Source: Paramacrobiotus metropolitanus
Lineage: Eukaryota; Tardigrada; Eutardigrada; Parachela; Macrobiotidae
Length of the DNA stretch: 64,000 nt
NCBI RefSeq assembly: GCF_019649055.1
Contig: NW_026570372.1
Location: 124,001-188,000 of the forward strand
Reading direction: 5' to 3'
The notes under the pieces were generated by a model. That model made no database searches. It saw only the letters and a program-made list of their open reading frames with translations, and had not been told where the DNA came from. The position numbers and the translations under genes are program-made. Shown here in pieces: positions 53,832 to 64,000 of the stretch. The stretch's first letter is position 1. Each line of letters starts with the position of its first letter.

Positions 53832-56512
53832 ATGCAGTCGCTAATTCCATCGTTTATTCTGCTGGCCGTTGGAATTAATGTCGTCTGTTCCGCAAAACCA
53901 CCCAATGTTGTTTTAATCGTAGCAGACGATCTGGTTAGTTACTGTGTATTTTCCATCGCGTTTATTATATTTAGAGGGACTGGTATTTAGGGCTGGAACG
54001 ATGTCAGTTATCATGGTTACACCCAGATTCCCACGCCTAACCTTGACCGCCTGGCGGCAACCGGCATGGTGTTAAACAGCCACTATTCCCAATCGCTTTG
54101 TATGTCATTTGTACGGACATAAGCGTCATTCGTCCCATACGTATAGACCTGCTTAATTTTTTTAAGGCAGTCCATCCAGGACATCGTTGCTGACCGGAAA
54201 ATACCCCATGCGATTTGGTACAGGAGATTCTGCATACAGTACTAGTATATGCATTGATATTTTGTGCAGGCAGTACTCCAAGCGTAACCGAAAATAAAAC
54301 GCTGCAGCACATGATTTATGTGTACTGTACAGACTCATTATTCTTGTAATCGCATTATCAGCTGTCTGTGCGTCAGTTTTTTATGCTAATGTGTGTACGA
54401 GTACATAAGAAAATGTAAATACTGCAAGTCGTCATTATTTTGCTGTGAAATCACATTTTTGAGTTTCATATTACAGGTCTGCAGAGTGGAGTGTTAAGCC
54501 CGGGTAATCGGCGGGGGATACCGCTAAAGGAGAAACTGCTGCCGCAGTATTTTAAAGAACTCGGATATGCGACGCACATGATCGGAAAGGTGCGACAAAT
54601 GTTGATTTTTGAAAATGGTCAAGATAGCGCGAAATGCTGTACCAGTTTTGCCTTGCAGTGGCATGTCGGCTACGCAGCTCCCGAACTGACACCCAGTACG
54701 TTGTCTCAAAACGCTGCACTCGTACGGTAGTTGCCGTTAAATGGTAACCTTTGCGAGATGTTAAGTTACTGTATGCCGGTATATTTTTACAGCACTTAGA
54801 GGGTTCGATTCGTTTCTGGGATATTACAACGGATACATCGATTACTTCACTCACAACATGAACACGGTATTCAATGACCTTTGATTTGCAACAAGGTACT
54901 TAATTACGGACACCTTAGTTTGACGATGTGACTGTAGTCAGCCGAACCGTTCTCCAATGGACACGATCTATGGAACGCTTTAACGCCCGCAACAAATTAC
55001 ACGGGACAATACCTAACGGATATATTCACCGACAGAGCTTTACAGCGGATTAACCAACACGACTTTGAAAAAGTATGGTGACCGTAACGGTTATCACGCA
55101 CGTGTCCTACAGTCGTAAAATTAAATGGATGTTCTTCTATCTGGATTGATATAGCCGCTGTTTGTTTACCTGGCACATATGGCGCCTCACTGGGCAAACG
55201 AGCATGATCCTGTGCAGAGCACCGACGAATACACCAAACGATTCCCACATATAGACCATAAGGAAAAACGGAAATACGCCGGTTAGTTAAAGACTCGGTT
55301 GTAATGGGCTAAACGTATCAGTCGCTCCGTTCGTAGGGACGATTGCCGCACTGGATGATTCCGTAAAAAAAATCATGGATGCTCTGCACAATCACCAAGT
55401 GGAGAACAACACCATCGTGATATTCGTGGCAGATAACGGCGGTACCGGTCAGGAACGCCGCCTACAGGGCGGCGCACAGTTCACCCACGGCAGTAATTGG
55501 CCCTTGCGCGGTACGAAGAGCACGTGGTTTGAGGGCGGTGTCCGCACCGTTGGCATCGTGTGGAGCCGGTTGCTTCAACATCCGGGGACGGTGTGGAATG
55601 GACTGATGCATCTGACGGATTGGCTGCCGACGCTGATGGCGGCCGCTGGTGGGATGCCGGTACGGAATGTCGACGGTGTGGATCAGTGGAAAGCACTGGT
55701 GGAGGCAGCACCGTCGATGCGAACGGAGTTGCTGATTCAGGCGGATGCGATCCGGGATGATTATGCGCTGCGGTGGTATCAGTACAAGCTATTGGTGAAA
55801 CAGAAGCCGGGCGTTGGTTACAACGCGGATCGATGGTGAGCAGTAGAAGTACCCATAGTCATACAATTCTCTTTCCGTCGAACAGCCACATTAATAAAAG
55901 ACCTGTTTTGCAAAATTTCAATGAAAACCTACGTTTGATTCGGTCACAGGATGAAACCGGCTTAGCAACCTTCAATTTAAATTATAAAAGGGTATGCGCG
56001 CCACATACGTCGCTGTGACCTTTGCATGCGTACGTACGCTATGTAGTTTATATGTACATTGTACCAACGAAGGTTCTTTTCATTCCGCTTTCAGCATCAG
56101 TATATGATGGAAAGGGAAGATTGTTTGAAATTTTGTGTCTTAGTGCAGTAAACATGACATAAAAAAGCATTGCGATTATGTTAGGTACGAACCGGTGGAC
56201 GGCATCATTCCGGAATACATTAATGGGTCGTCACCGGCGTCTGTGTACTGTGCTCCAGCGCACAGCACCGACAGACCGTGCAATTTGGGAATGAGTCCGT
56301 GCTTATTCGATCTATATGCGGATCCCTGTGAGCGGGATAACGTAGCGGCTGATTATCCAGACGTCGTCAAGCTCATGCTGGATAAACTGTGGGCCTACAA
56401 CGCCACCGGACTACATGTGCCTTCGCAGCCCGAAGACCCGATGGGGCTTCCGTCGCTGCACGGAGGGCTTATTAAACCGTGGTTGACTCTGAACGATCTC
56501 CCTAAAACTTAA
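53832..56512 (+). CDS. Arylsulfatase B-like sulfatase, copy A, 10 exons
   Basis: Exons 53832-53933, 53991-54099, 54167-54217, 54477-54589, 54659-54695, 54793-54866, 54938-55072, 55155-55281, 55337-55835 and 56185-56512 close exactly and give 524 aa. Sulfatases hydrolyse sulfate esters in lysosomes or outside the cell. A signal peptide (SLIPSFILLAVGIN) precedes NVVLIVADDLGWNDVSYHG, whose Asp32-Asp33 bind calcium. The catalytic CSPSR at 71-75 spans the exon 2/3 junction; its Cys becomes formylglycine. Conserved GYATHMIGKWHVG and AHMAPHW supply the active-site Lys and His residues. FVADNGG and SNWPLRGTKSTWFEGGVR match the ARSB-like core, and the C-terminus has the CLFDLYADPCERDN motif. Substrate is unknown; the ARSB type suggests sulfated glycans. 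All but the terminal exons match copy B in length. Confidence 0.95.
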
Positions 56513-56839
56513 TTTTGCTTCCTTTATGCGTTGTGTTCTTGTAGACTTCGTACGCTGTTTTTTGTATTTCTTGCGATGCTAGAGCGAAACGTCAGTGTGG
56601 TGCGGTGCGGTCACAGCTTCAGCAGGCATACGTTTTTATTCATTATTCATTAAAAACAATTCATGAATGCAAGATATCAGCATTTGAGCGCAGACATAAA
56701 AAAACGACAGATTTCCGCGGATCAAGACAAAAGGCCGAAATCAACGATGACTACCGCATGAGCTAGCGTTGCATACAATTATACAATATTATGGCTTTGA
56801 TTTTGTCATGTGCAAGCGATACTGTGCGTCGCATATGGC
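56513..56839. other. Convergent gap between sulfatase A and cysteine-rich gene 1
   Basis: 327 bp holding the 3' ends of two convergent genes. A minus-strand AATAAA (plus TTTATT at about 56634-56639) could end the cysteine-rich transcript. No gene seen. Confidence 0.45.
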
Positions 56840-57325
56840 TTAACAGCGGTCACTTTTACCATTCCCACGGTCGTAACAGCGCTGACATTCCGCTATTCGC
56901 TCCAGAACTCTTCCATCCACGCAGTGATACAAATCGTCCAACTCACTGTCCTTAATATCGGTGTATCCTATGAATTAGCAGTTCTCTTATGACCGGCTCG
57001 GTGGTAACGTTAGAATTAAGCACGTACAATACAATACACAGGACCAGCAACCGGCTTCTACAGTATATACAGTGCGGATGGATACTGCATATTACGAGCA
57101 CTTTAGTGCATATAGCAGCTAATAAGGGCTTAACTTATCGCTGCGATCGGCAGAAAATATTAAACAATAATTCAGTGAAATGAAGATATTCAATCTCTTA
57201 CCTCTTTTATTGCGTGCCGTGTGACCACAGTAGTCCAGACCTTTTTTGCATCCTGCTTCGGCAAATAAAACCAGGAACGAGCACAGAACGAAGGCTACAA
57301 CAACGGGGATCTTTAAGGACGTCAT
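56840..57325 (-). CDS. Secreted six-cysteine protein, family member 1
   Basis: Exons (transcript order) 57325-57202 and 56967-56840 join in phase 1 and encode 83 aa. Residues 1-25 form a signal peptide (IPVVVAFVLCSFLVLFAEA). The mature part has cysteines spaced C-X6-C-X23-C-X11-C-X2-C-X10-C, with conserved KGLDYCG, an LYHCVDG block and a GKSDRC end. The same two-exon layout and motifs occur in the plus-strand genes at 58007 and 59407. Divergently arranged with member 2. A minus-strand TATATAAA lies at 57421-57428. The pattern suggests an extracellular disulfide-bonded protein; I recognise no known family and assign no function. Confidence 0.8.
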
Positions 57326-57420
57326 GGTGCGCAGTTATGTTAAAATACTAAGAGAAATTTTCACGAAATAACTGGTTAAGGAAAGCGGACTTCTGAATTA
57401 TTTGGGACATTACAGTCAGG

Positions 57421-57428
57421 TTTATATA
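57421..57428 (-). promoter_or_regulatory. Candidate TATA box, cysteine-rich gene 1
   Basis: TATATAAA on the minus strand about 96 bases upstream of the ATG. Confidence 0.4.
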
Positions 57429-57826
57429 TGTATGTAATTACCCCTTAATTATACAACGCATTAAGCACGCGTTACGGACGATAAACAGGAACAGATGATG
57501 AGTCACTCGGAAGTGAGGCACACGACTGCGATTAATTTAGAACTGATAACTGCAGTCAAAATCCTTCATTTACAGTAATGCGGTAGCCAGATAACCATCA
57601 GTCGCCAATCAGTAGGTAGTGCCAAGGTACAAACGAGGCGGATGTTCACACAGCGTACCGAAAACTGTTGCTGGGACCTTCCTGCAGCGGACAAAAGCGC
57701 GCACTTTGGAGATATCAGTCATTCCAGCAACGGTACCAACATCTGTACTTTACTGGAAACACTTCCGTCACCCCGATCGACCCAGCAAGTTCGCGCAACA
57801 TTTAACGTTCATTTTGTACGCGCGAC

Positions 57827-57836
57827 TATAAAAAGG
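57827..57836 (+). promoter_or_regulatory. Candidate TATA box, cysteine-rich gene 2
   Basis: TATAAAAAGG preceded by a GC-rich CGCGAC, about 170 bases upstream of ATG 58007. Confidence 0.4.
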
Positions 57837-58006
57837 TGGCATTATACTCGTATGTACAAGGAGTACGAGTAGTATAAAGTAGCATATACAACGCCTTGTC
57901 AAGGTCACCAGTTCTGGCAAGTTAGCGTGCCTCCTTTTCAGTGTGTTGGTCTCCTGTTTTACTGTTAACTTCTGTATTAGCGAAACAGTTCCCAGCTAGC
58001 TTCACC

Positions 58007-58526
58007 ATGAAATCATTTTTGTTGGTTCTCTTCCTTTGTTCCATTGTCGCCTGGTGCGCTGACGCCGCCACATGCAGCAAAGGACTGGATTATTGCGGCC
58101 GGGTTGCTCGCGATGAAAGAGGTATTTGGAGTACTAGTGACCATACGGTTTCATGAATGTTTTGTATCAGTAACAATAGTCATTTACTACGCCAACCAAA
58201 TCCTCTGCAATTCGGTTTTGATGGCGTCCGTACTCACGACTTGTACAGTTGTACTGTACGACAAAATCTGTACTTGAAAGGCATTCGATCGTTTTCTCCA
58301 TTATGAAATACATTCATCAAGTTGTCATCGGAGTGATCTAACCAGAGATACATAAGCTATATTCTGACAAAAGTCTACATTTTTTTCGCACTTTTTTGCA
58401 GGCTACAGTTTTGGAGGTGATGAGCTGGACTATCTGTATCACTGCGTCGATGGTCGCCGGTTAACCCGTATAGCCAAGTGTTCTAATTGCTACAACGGTG
58501 GTCGTGGGAAGAATGACTTTTGTTAA
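58007..58526 (+). CDS. Secreted six-cysteine protein, family member 2
   Basis: Exons 58007-58121 and 58402-58526 join in phase 1 and encode 79 aa. A signal peptide (FLLVLFLCSIVAWCADA) is followed by C-X6-C-X22-C-X11-C-X2-C-X10-C. The blocks are KGLDYCGRVARDERGY, LDYLYHCVDGRRL and YNGGRGKNDFC. It is clearly homologous to members 1 and 3: the intron falls at the same Gly codon, just before the Tyr of ERGY. A candidate AATAAA lies at 58714-58719. Function unknown; the small, secreted, disulfide-rich form is compatible with antimicrobial, signalling or structural roles. Confidence 0.82.
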
Positions 58527-58713
58527 GTACACGAAGTTCAAGAGTGTGGTCTTGCTGGCAGAGATGCGGTTTGTACAAACAAAGGTCAAGACTGATTCTG
58601 TAACTGTCTTGTACTTACTGTGGCAGAGATAATGCCAATCGTCGTAACTTTATGCGCGAGCTGTATATCAAAGCGATTAATCATTTTACTTATTTTACTC
58701 CTTTATCTTTACA

Positions 58714-58719
58714 AATAAA
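58714..58719 (+). terminator. Candidate polyadenylation signal, cysteine-rich gene 2
   Basis: AATAAA about 190 bases after the stop codon; another AATAAA follows at about 58754. Confidence 0.45.
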
Positions 58720-59406
58720 ACTATCTGTGCAACTGCATCCGCTCTTGTACGGAAATAAAGATGCGAAAATCCAACCACAGCTTTCACGGCGAAGTTTTCC
58801 GCAGTTGTAACAATTCTCGTATTTTTCGTATGTAAAGTTCTACAGCATTAACTCTGACTAAAGAGGTGCCCTTTGGTACTGCGTCATTCGCACACAGGAA
58901 CGTTAATTCGACAATGATTATCAATCCGAACGCTTTCACGCTTCTATGGAAAAGCAGGCAAAAACCGTTACTGACATCGCAGCACGACGCTCATGTTTCT
59001 CTCGGTTTACAAGTACTGCAGTTCCATAAACTGGCATTTATGGTTGTCGTAGCACGAGTTTATATTATTGAGCCGGATATGTGAATGATGCATAAGTACG
59101 AGCTTTGTCACTCGAAAAAAAGACGAACTGTTCGCAGCTTGCAGCTATGGAGATTATAATCTGTCGCTTACCGACACCGGGATCTTACTGAGAACATAAA
59201 GGACCGCAAAAACGTCACTGTGATATTCATCGACTAGAAGTACCGTACAAACAGACATCTATATAGAACCGCAAAGTAGGCGGCTAAAGAAACGAAAAGC
59301 ATATATCTGGCAACTCAGTTAATAGGGAAGGCTCAGTCTTGTACATGCATTAATATTTAGTTTTGGTGTTTGAAATAGTTAGAGGATTAATTTGACAAAC
59401 TGCGCC
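58720..59406. other. Spacer between cysteine-rich genes 2 and 3
   Basis: No gene supported. A TATATAG at about 59260 may serve member 3. The frame 58866-59084 shows no family features. Confidence 0.45.
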
Positions 59407-59929
59407 ATGAAACCATTCCTGGTTGCAGTGTTTCTTCGTACCTTTGTGACCTGTTGGTATACTGATGCAGCAACGTGCTTGAAAGGATTGAAATATTGCG
59501 GACGGACTGCTCGCGATGAACGAGGTATCTATTTATGTCGGTTCTATAATAATTTAGTATTCTTTTTTAGTTAGATAGTTATGCATATACACTAGTAGCG
59601 GATTTTTATTGATGACGTACAACATGGGCAGACGGTCTTTTTGATCGAGGACGGATGTCACGGGGAGTATGCGCGAAGCCGGTAGCATTTGGCCGCACTT
59701 TGGCCCCGCGTCCACATAAACATCTACTTTGTATTTCTTTCAAGCATCTTCCATTCAGGTGTAGATATCTTTTACAGGTTACAAAATGGGAGTTGCTGAT
59801 CTGAACAGCTTATATCTGTGCGTTGATGGTCAGCTTTTGAAGCGCGTAGTCACATGCACCGGAAATTGCTTGAACGGCGGCAGCGGAAAAGGTGGTTATT
59901 GTTTTGATTATAATTATTTGCAACCTTAA
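59407..59929 (+). CDS. Secreted six-cysteine protein, family member 3
   Basis: Exons 59407-59524 and 59778-59929 join in phase 1 and encode 89 aa. The N-terminal segment (FLVAVFLRTFVTCWYTDA) is a weaker signal peptide than in members 1 and 2, with an Arg in its core. Cysteine spacing is C-X6-C-X22-C-X11-C-X3-C-X10-C, with KGLKYCGRTARDERGY, LYLCVDGQLLKR and LNGGSGKGGYC. A ten-residue C-terminal extension (ending YNYLQP) is unique to this copy, and one extra residue lies between cysteines 4 and 5. Closest to member 2 in the first exon. Confidence 0.8.
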
Positions 59930-60817
59930 ATTTTGCATACTGGACAGTGAACACTGCTATCGAACTCATGCTTAAAACACCTCCTTTATTCACTTTACAG
60001 CAATACAACGTTTAATTTGTGATTTTCGTTTCTAATTTTACACATGCTACGTTATTCAGGCGTTAATAAGAATAATACAGATAAACTAAGACGTAGAAAT
60101 TAACACTCTTTTGCAAGAATAATCGGAAGACGAAAGGGCGCCGCGGTCAGGTAAAAAGCGGTTATTTCACTAAGAATTAATCAAGTTAAATAATTATTAT
60201 GATAACTACAATCTGTACTGTAAATAAATTAAATGTATAAAGAAACTCAACCCTAAATACTCGTACCGTAAAAATTTAAAAAAGCAACCATCTCCCTGTA
60301 CAGTGTACTCCCTTTATATTTATGCACGAAAGAAACATTGCAAGTAACCTGAACCTCTTATGATAGCGTATTTGAGAAACGCCAATGTACGAAAGATAAG
60401 AAGTTCCAGGTCGCTGCGCGCTGGTTGGCAGCAAACATAAATCACTGCTACTAAAATGATTGCACTGCATAAAAGTACGAGTACTTGCTACTCTAGTATT
60501 CTGCAGGTACTTCATTCAGCACCAGTGAACGCGTTATGTTATGCTGATAGCAGCGCGCCAACACGAATGTAAGCTACAGCTAGAAAATTGTGGTATTAAT
60601 TGGTAGTGCAAGGTTTTTTGTATTAACTTTTGTGTCTGCAATTACTGTATCATTGAGCAGATTTTCTTGCGCACGAAGCATTTCGTGGTGGCCTTACATG
60701 TCGCACCGGTATACTGTTGTCTGTTCGGGATATCTACTGTACCTCGTATACTTCTGTACTTGCATACTTAAGCCAAATTTGCAGTAATCCGAAGCTACTT
60801 CAACTACTGAATTTGCA
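59930..60817. other. Intergenic, sulfatase B promoter side
   Basis: About 890 bp. No further family member found on either strand. The frames 60276-60515 and 60590-60787 are unsupported. Confidence 0.5.
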
Positions 60818-63254
60818 ATGGCCCGTATTTCCGCTGCCCTGGGTCACCTGTTTGTATTGACAACGTACAAATTTACCCACGCCACACCCCCAAATATTGT
60901 TCTCATTGTGGCGGACGACCTGGTGCGTCAGTACAATAAAGATATTCTTTACCCATGACTGTGTTGGAATAAGTGGGTCTGGAATGAGTATAGGGTTGGA
61001 ACGACGTCAGCTATCATGGATACACGCAAATTCCCACCCCGCACATCGACCACCTAGCAGCAACCGGGATGATCCTCCACAGTCATTATTCGCAGGCCTC
61101 TTGTAAGGGCTAACGCTTTCTAGTCCACTATTATTGTGTATTCATCCACAACCTCGAAAAGAACATGGAAATGTCAATTGGCTGTTAAATCTATCTGTAG
61201 GTAGTCCCTCCAGAACGGCCCTTTTGACCGGAAAATATCCCATGCGATTTGGCACGTACACGTAACACTCGTAACTGCGCTTAAGGTTTCATAAGATTTG
61301 AATACGGTTGTCCGACGTACAAGTATTACATGCTAGTCCGTCGATCACTCGTATCTAAGGCAAATTTGAATGAAACAGATGGCTGCATTAATAGGTTTGC
61401 AAAGCGGCAATCTGGCTGTTGGTGAACGACGCGGAATACCGTTAACGGAAAAGCTGATGCCTCAGTATTTCAAGGAACTCGGATATTCAACGCACATGAT
61501 TGGAAAGGTGACATAACAAGAAGTACAACTCTGCATATCCTGCAACTACAGTACTTATTGGATTTTACAGTGGCACGTTGGTTACGCAGCGCCCGAGATG
61601 ACACCGAGTAGGTGGTCCCTTCTGGTGACCTTTGCCTAACTTTAGAATTTCTGTTGCGATGTGCACAAGAATCGGCTTCTCGTCTCGAAACCTAATCTAC
61701 AGATTGTATTGTCTCTGATCTGTATTGGCTCTGATTTGTTAATGTAGCGTGAAAGCAATATTGCAGCTTTTCGAGGATTCGACTCGTTCTTCGGATACTA
61801 TTCCGGATTTATCGATTACTTTACGCACAGGGCGTACACGGTGCGCGGAAATACAGCAAGTGCAGCGAAAGTGACATTATGTTCAAAGCGCTGCTTTTTT
61901 GCAGTCGAACAACAAATTCGGCAACGGCTTTGATTTATGGGACAATCTCACCGAGGCAAGGAACTACGCTGGCCAGTATTTAACAGACATTTTTACGGAG
62001 AAAACCGTACAGCGCATTATGGAACATGACTTTAATACGGTAAAGATTGTTTTCACTAACATTAAAAGTCATGTTGTATTATTATGCATGCTTTTATCGA
62101 AAAAAAGCAGCCCCTGTTTCTGTATATCGCCCACATGGCCCCGCATTGGGCAACCGAAAAAGACCCTGTACAAAGTCCGGAAGCGTATACCAACCGCTTT
62201 CCACATATTACTCATGAAGGCCGTAAGAAATACGCTGGTGAGTGCTGCACCATCAACAACCAGGCCAGATAATTCTGCGCCTTGACCAAAACTTCGTTCA
62301 GGAACAATTGCCGCTTTGGATGATTCCGTAGGCAAAATCCTGACGGCCTTACAGAACCGCAAGGTAGACGACAACACCATCGTTATATTCGTGTCTGACA
62401 ACGGTGGGTGCGGCCCAGAAGGTGTACTACACAACAGTCCCGCTGTCACATACGGAAGTAATTGGCCGCTACGTGGTGCAAAGAGTACATGGTTCGAAGG
62501 CGGTGTCCGCACCGTTGGCATCGTGTGGAGCCGGTTGCTGCAGCATCCGGGAACGGTGTGGAATGGACTGATGCATCTGACGGATTGGTTGCCGACACTG
62601 ATGACGGCCGTTGGCGGGATGCCGGTACGGAATGTGGACGGTGTGGATCAATGGAAAGCACTGGTGGATGATGCACCGTCGATGCGAACCGAATTGCTGG
62701 TTCAGGCAGATGCGCTCCGGGATGAGTACGCGATACGATGGTATCAGTATAAACTGATTTTGAAGGAACGAGCTGCTGCACAAAACGGAGCATATGAGTG
62801 GTAAGACTTGCTAAGCACCGCAAACGCTATTTCGAAATTCGTGACATACGCAATATGCATGTTTTTCTACAGGTTCGAGCCGGAGGATGGCCTGAATACG
62901 TCATATATTAACGCTGATTTACCGGCAGTGGTCAGGTGCGATCCACCGGAACCGTCCAACATTGACTGCAATCGGCACACTGCTCCATGTTTATTTGATT
63001 TGGAGAGAGATCCATGTGAGCGCAACAATATAGCAAAACATTACCCTGATGTGGTTAAGTTAATGCTGGATAAGCTGCATAAGTACAACGCAACGGGTGT
63101 ACATCCGCTACCGCCACCGCAAGATCCGTTGGGTCTCCCTGCGCTACTGGGTGACGTGATTCGACCGTGGCTGACAGTAAGCGATTTGAATGGCGCACCA
63201 AACGGATTGATTTCAACACCAAAACCCGCCCATATGATCCTGCGCTTTGCTTAG
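60818..63254 (+). CDS. Arylsulfatase B-like sulfatase, copy B, 10 exons
   Basis: Exons 60818-60922, 60994-61102, 61201-61251, 61395-61507, 61571-61607, 61767-61840, 61905-62039, 62111-62237, 62302-62800 and 62873-63254 close exactly and give 543 aa. Exons 2-9 have exactly the same lengths as in copy A, showing tandem duplication. Motifs: NIVLIVADDLGWNDVSYHG, catalytic CSPSR at 72-76 across the exon 2/3 junction, YSTHMIGKWHVG, AHMAPHW, FVSDNGGCG, SNWPLRGAKSTWFEGGVR, CLFDLERDPCERNN. The N-terminal segment (LGHLFVLTTYKFTHA) is a less hydrophobic signal sequence than in copy A. Exon 3 uses a GC donor (TTTG|GCACGT) where copy A has GT. The C-terminus is about 18 residues longer. Part of exon 9 is far more similar to copy A than its surroundings. 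A candidate AATAAA lies at 63300-63305. Confidence 0.94.
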
Positions 63255-63299
63255 TACAGATACCACTAATACGTAAAGGGTGAAACGGTTAAAATTGCT

Positions 63300-63305
63300 C
63301 AATAA
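63300..63305 (+). terminator. Candidate polyadenylation signal of sulfatase B
   Basis: AATAAA 46 bases after the stop codon TAG at 63252-63254. Confidence 0.55.
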
Positions 63306-64000
63306 AACTGAACAGGCTGTTTTTTAGGACCAGTTGTGTTGACAGATAACACAGAGCTGCATAGAGCAAGTCTCCAGTTTGCTCATTAAAACAAAAGGAA
63401 TGACTGGCCGGTAAAAGACCAATAAGATGACTGACCAATAGGGTGCTTCTGGTGACTTCCACCACGAAAGATGGCCTTGTTGCTCAAAACTACGAGTCAA
63501 CGAAGTGTTAAAACGCACCAAAGTTTGCGGCAGGATCGTCTCACCGGTTTGCATTATTACGGAATTTCAGTACAGTTTGTCTTCTGGGTGGTGCCACAGC
63601 TTGTACTGGACCGGCAAGATTTCACTGCTAAAGAATCTTTTCCATCGACAATTTTATTGAACCATGCTACCATTTTTATAAACGGGAAAAGTTCCTTACA
63701 GTTGTCATGATTGTGTGTTTGAACACGCACCGGCTAATACTGGATGCCAACAATCACAACATTAGCGCCAGTTTTCCATACTACTGCCATGCATTCAAAC
63801 GAACCGTATTAGCGAAAACCAAACAGTTGAAACCTCCAACCAACATTAATTTTTACACGCACCACTGAAGCACACAACAAACCAGTTTCACGAACAAATT
63901 TGTACAAGATCTTCGGTTTTTTAGCACAAACTGGCACGATGTCCTGACAGTCACCGAAAGGAACTGGAAATTGGCCCAGTTAGGACTACAGTTGTACAAC
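63306..64000. other. Right-end flank, no gene supported
   Basis: Opposite-strand frames at 63324-63554 and 63471-63710 overlap and neither shows domain or splice evidence. Confidence 0.45.

Noticed and set aside
55481-55760. Extra frames over sulfatase A exon 9 (and the same at 62446-62823)
   Set aside because: Shadows of conserved sulfatase codons; they are duplicated because the exons are duplicated.

Overview
This window is nuclear DNA from an intron-rich animal. The genes are split by GT-AG introns, mostly 60-500 bp. Several products are animal or eukaryotic families: an intraflagellar transport protein, a rhodopsin-type GPCR, a PP2A B55 subunit, a cytosolic purine 5'-nucleotidase and sulfatases. 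The compact genes, invertebrate-style transposons and lineage-specific small secreted proteins suggest a small-genome invertebrate, plausibly an ecdysozoan. That placement is inference only. No bacterial operons, CRISPR arrays, rRNA or tRNA genes were seen.

Layout. 1-369: last exon of an Ig-like-domain gene. 1.3-6.4 kb: two small secretory-precursor genes (1299-4049 and 6153-6432). The first carries a Foldback/Mutator-type element with 9-bp target duplications in its second intron (1908-3697). A 1.8-kb gag-only LTR element (4162-5960) sits just behind it. 6.4-11 kb: gene-poor, with palindromic elements. 11.1-14.2 kb: IFT54/TRAF3IP1 homologue (+). 14.7-16.7 kb: Fe(II)/2-oxoglutarate dioxygenase (-). 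17.6-20.4 kb: orphan class A GPCR (-). 20.4-25.5 kb: gene-poor, with the second, inverted copy of a 644-bp MITE. 25.5-31.7 kb: PP2A B55 regulatory subunit (+). 34.9-35.4 kb: two exons of an unidentified protein. 36.8-40.6 kb: C2H2 zinc-finger protein (+). 44.4-52.8 kb: NT5C2-type nucleotidase (+), with one apparent frameshift. 53.8-56.5 and 60.8-63.3 kb: a tandem pair of arylsulfatase-B-like genes. Between them are three copies of a two-exon gene family encoding secreted six-cysteine proteins of 79-89 aa, which I do not recognise.

The genes are mostly unrelated neighbours rather than one pathway. The two notable clusters are the peptide-precursor and transposon region at the left end and the sulfatase plus cysteine-rich array at the right end. 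Coding exons were deduced by hand from splice signals, reading-frame phase and family similarity. Where phases close exactly across all exons (GPCR, dioxygenase, B55, both sulfatases, three cysteine-rich genes) I am confident of the model.
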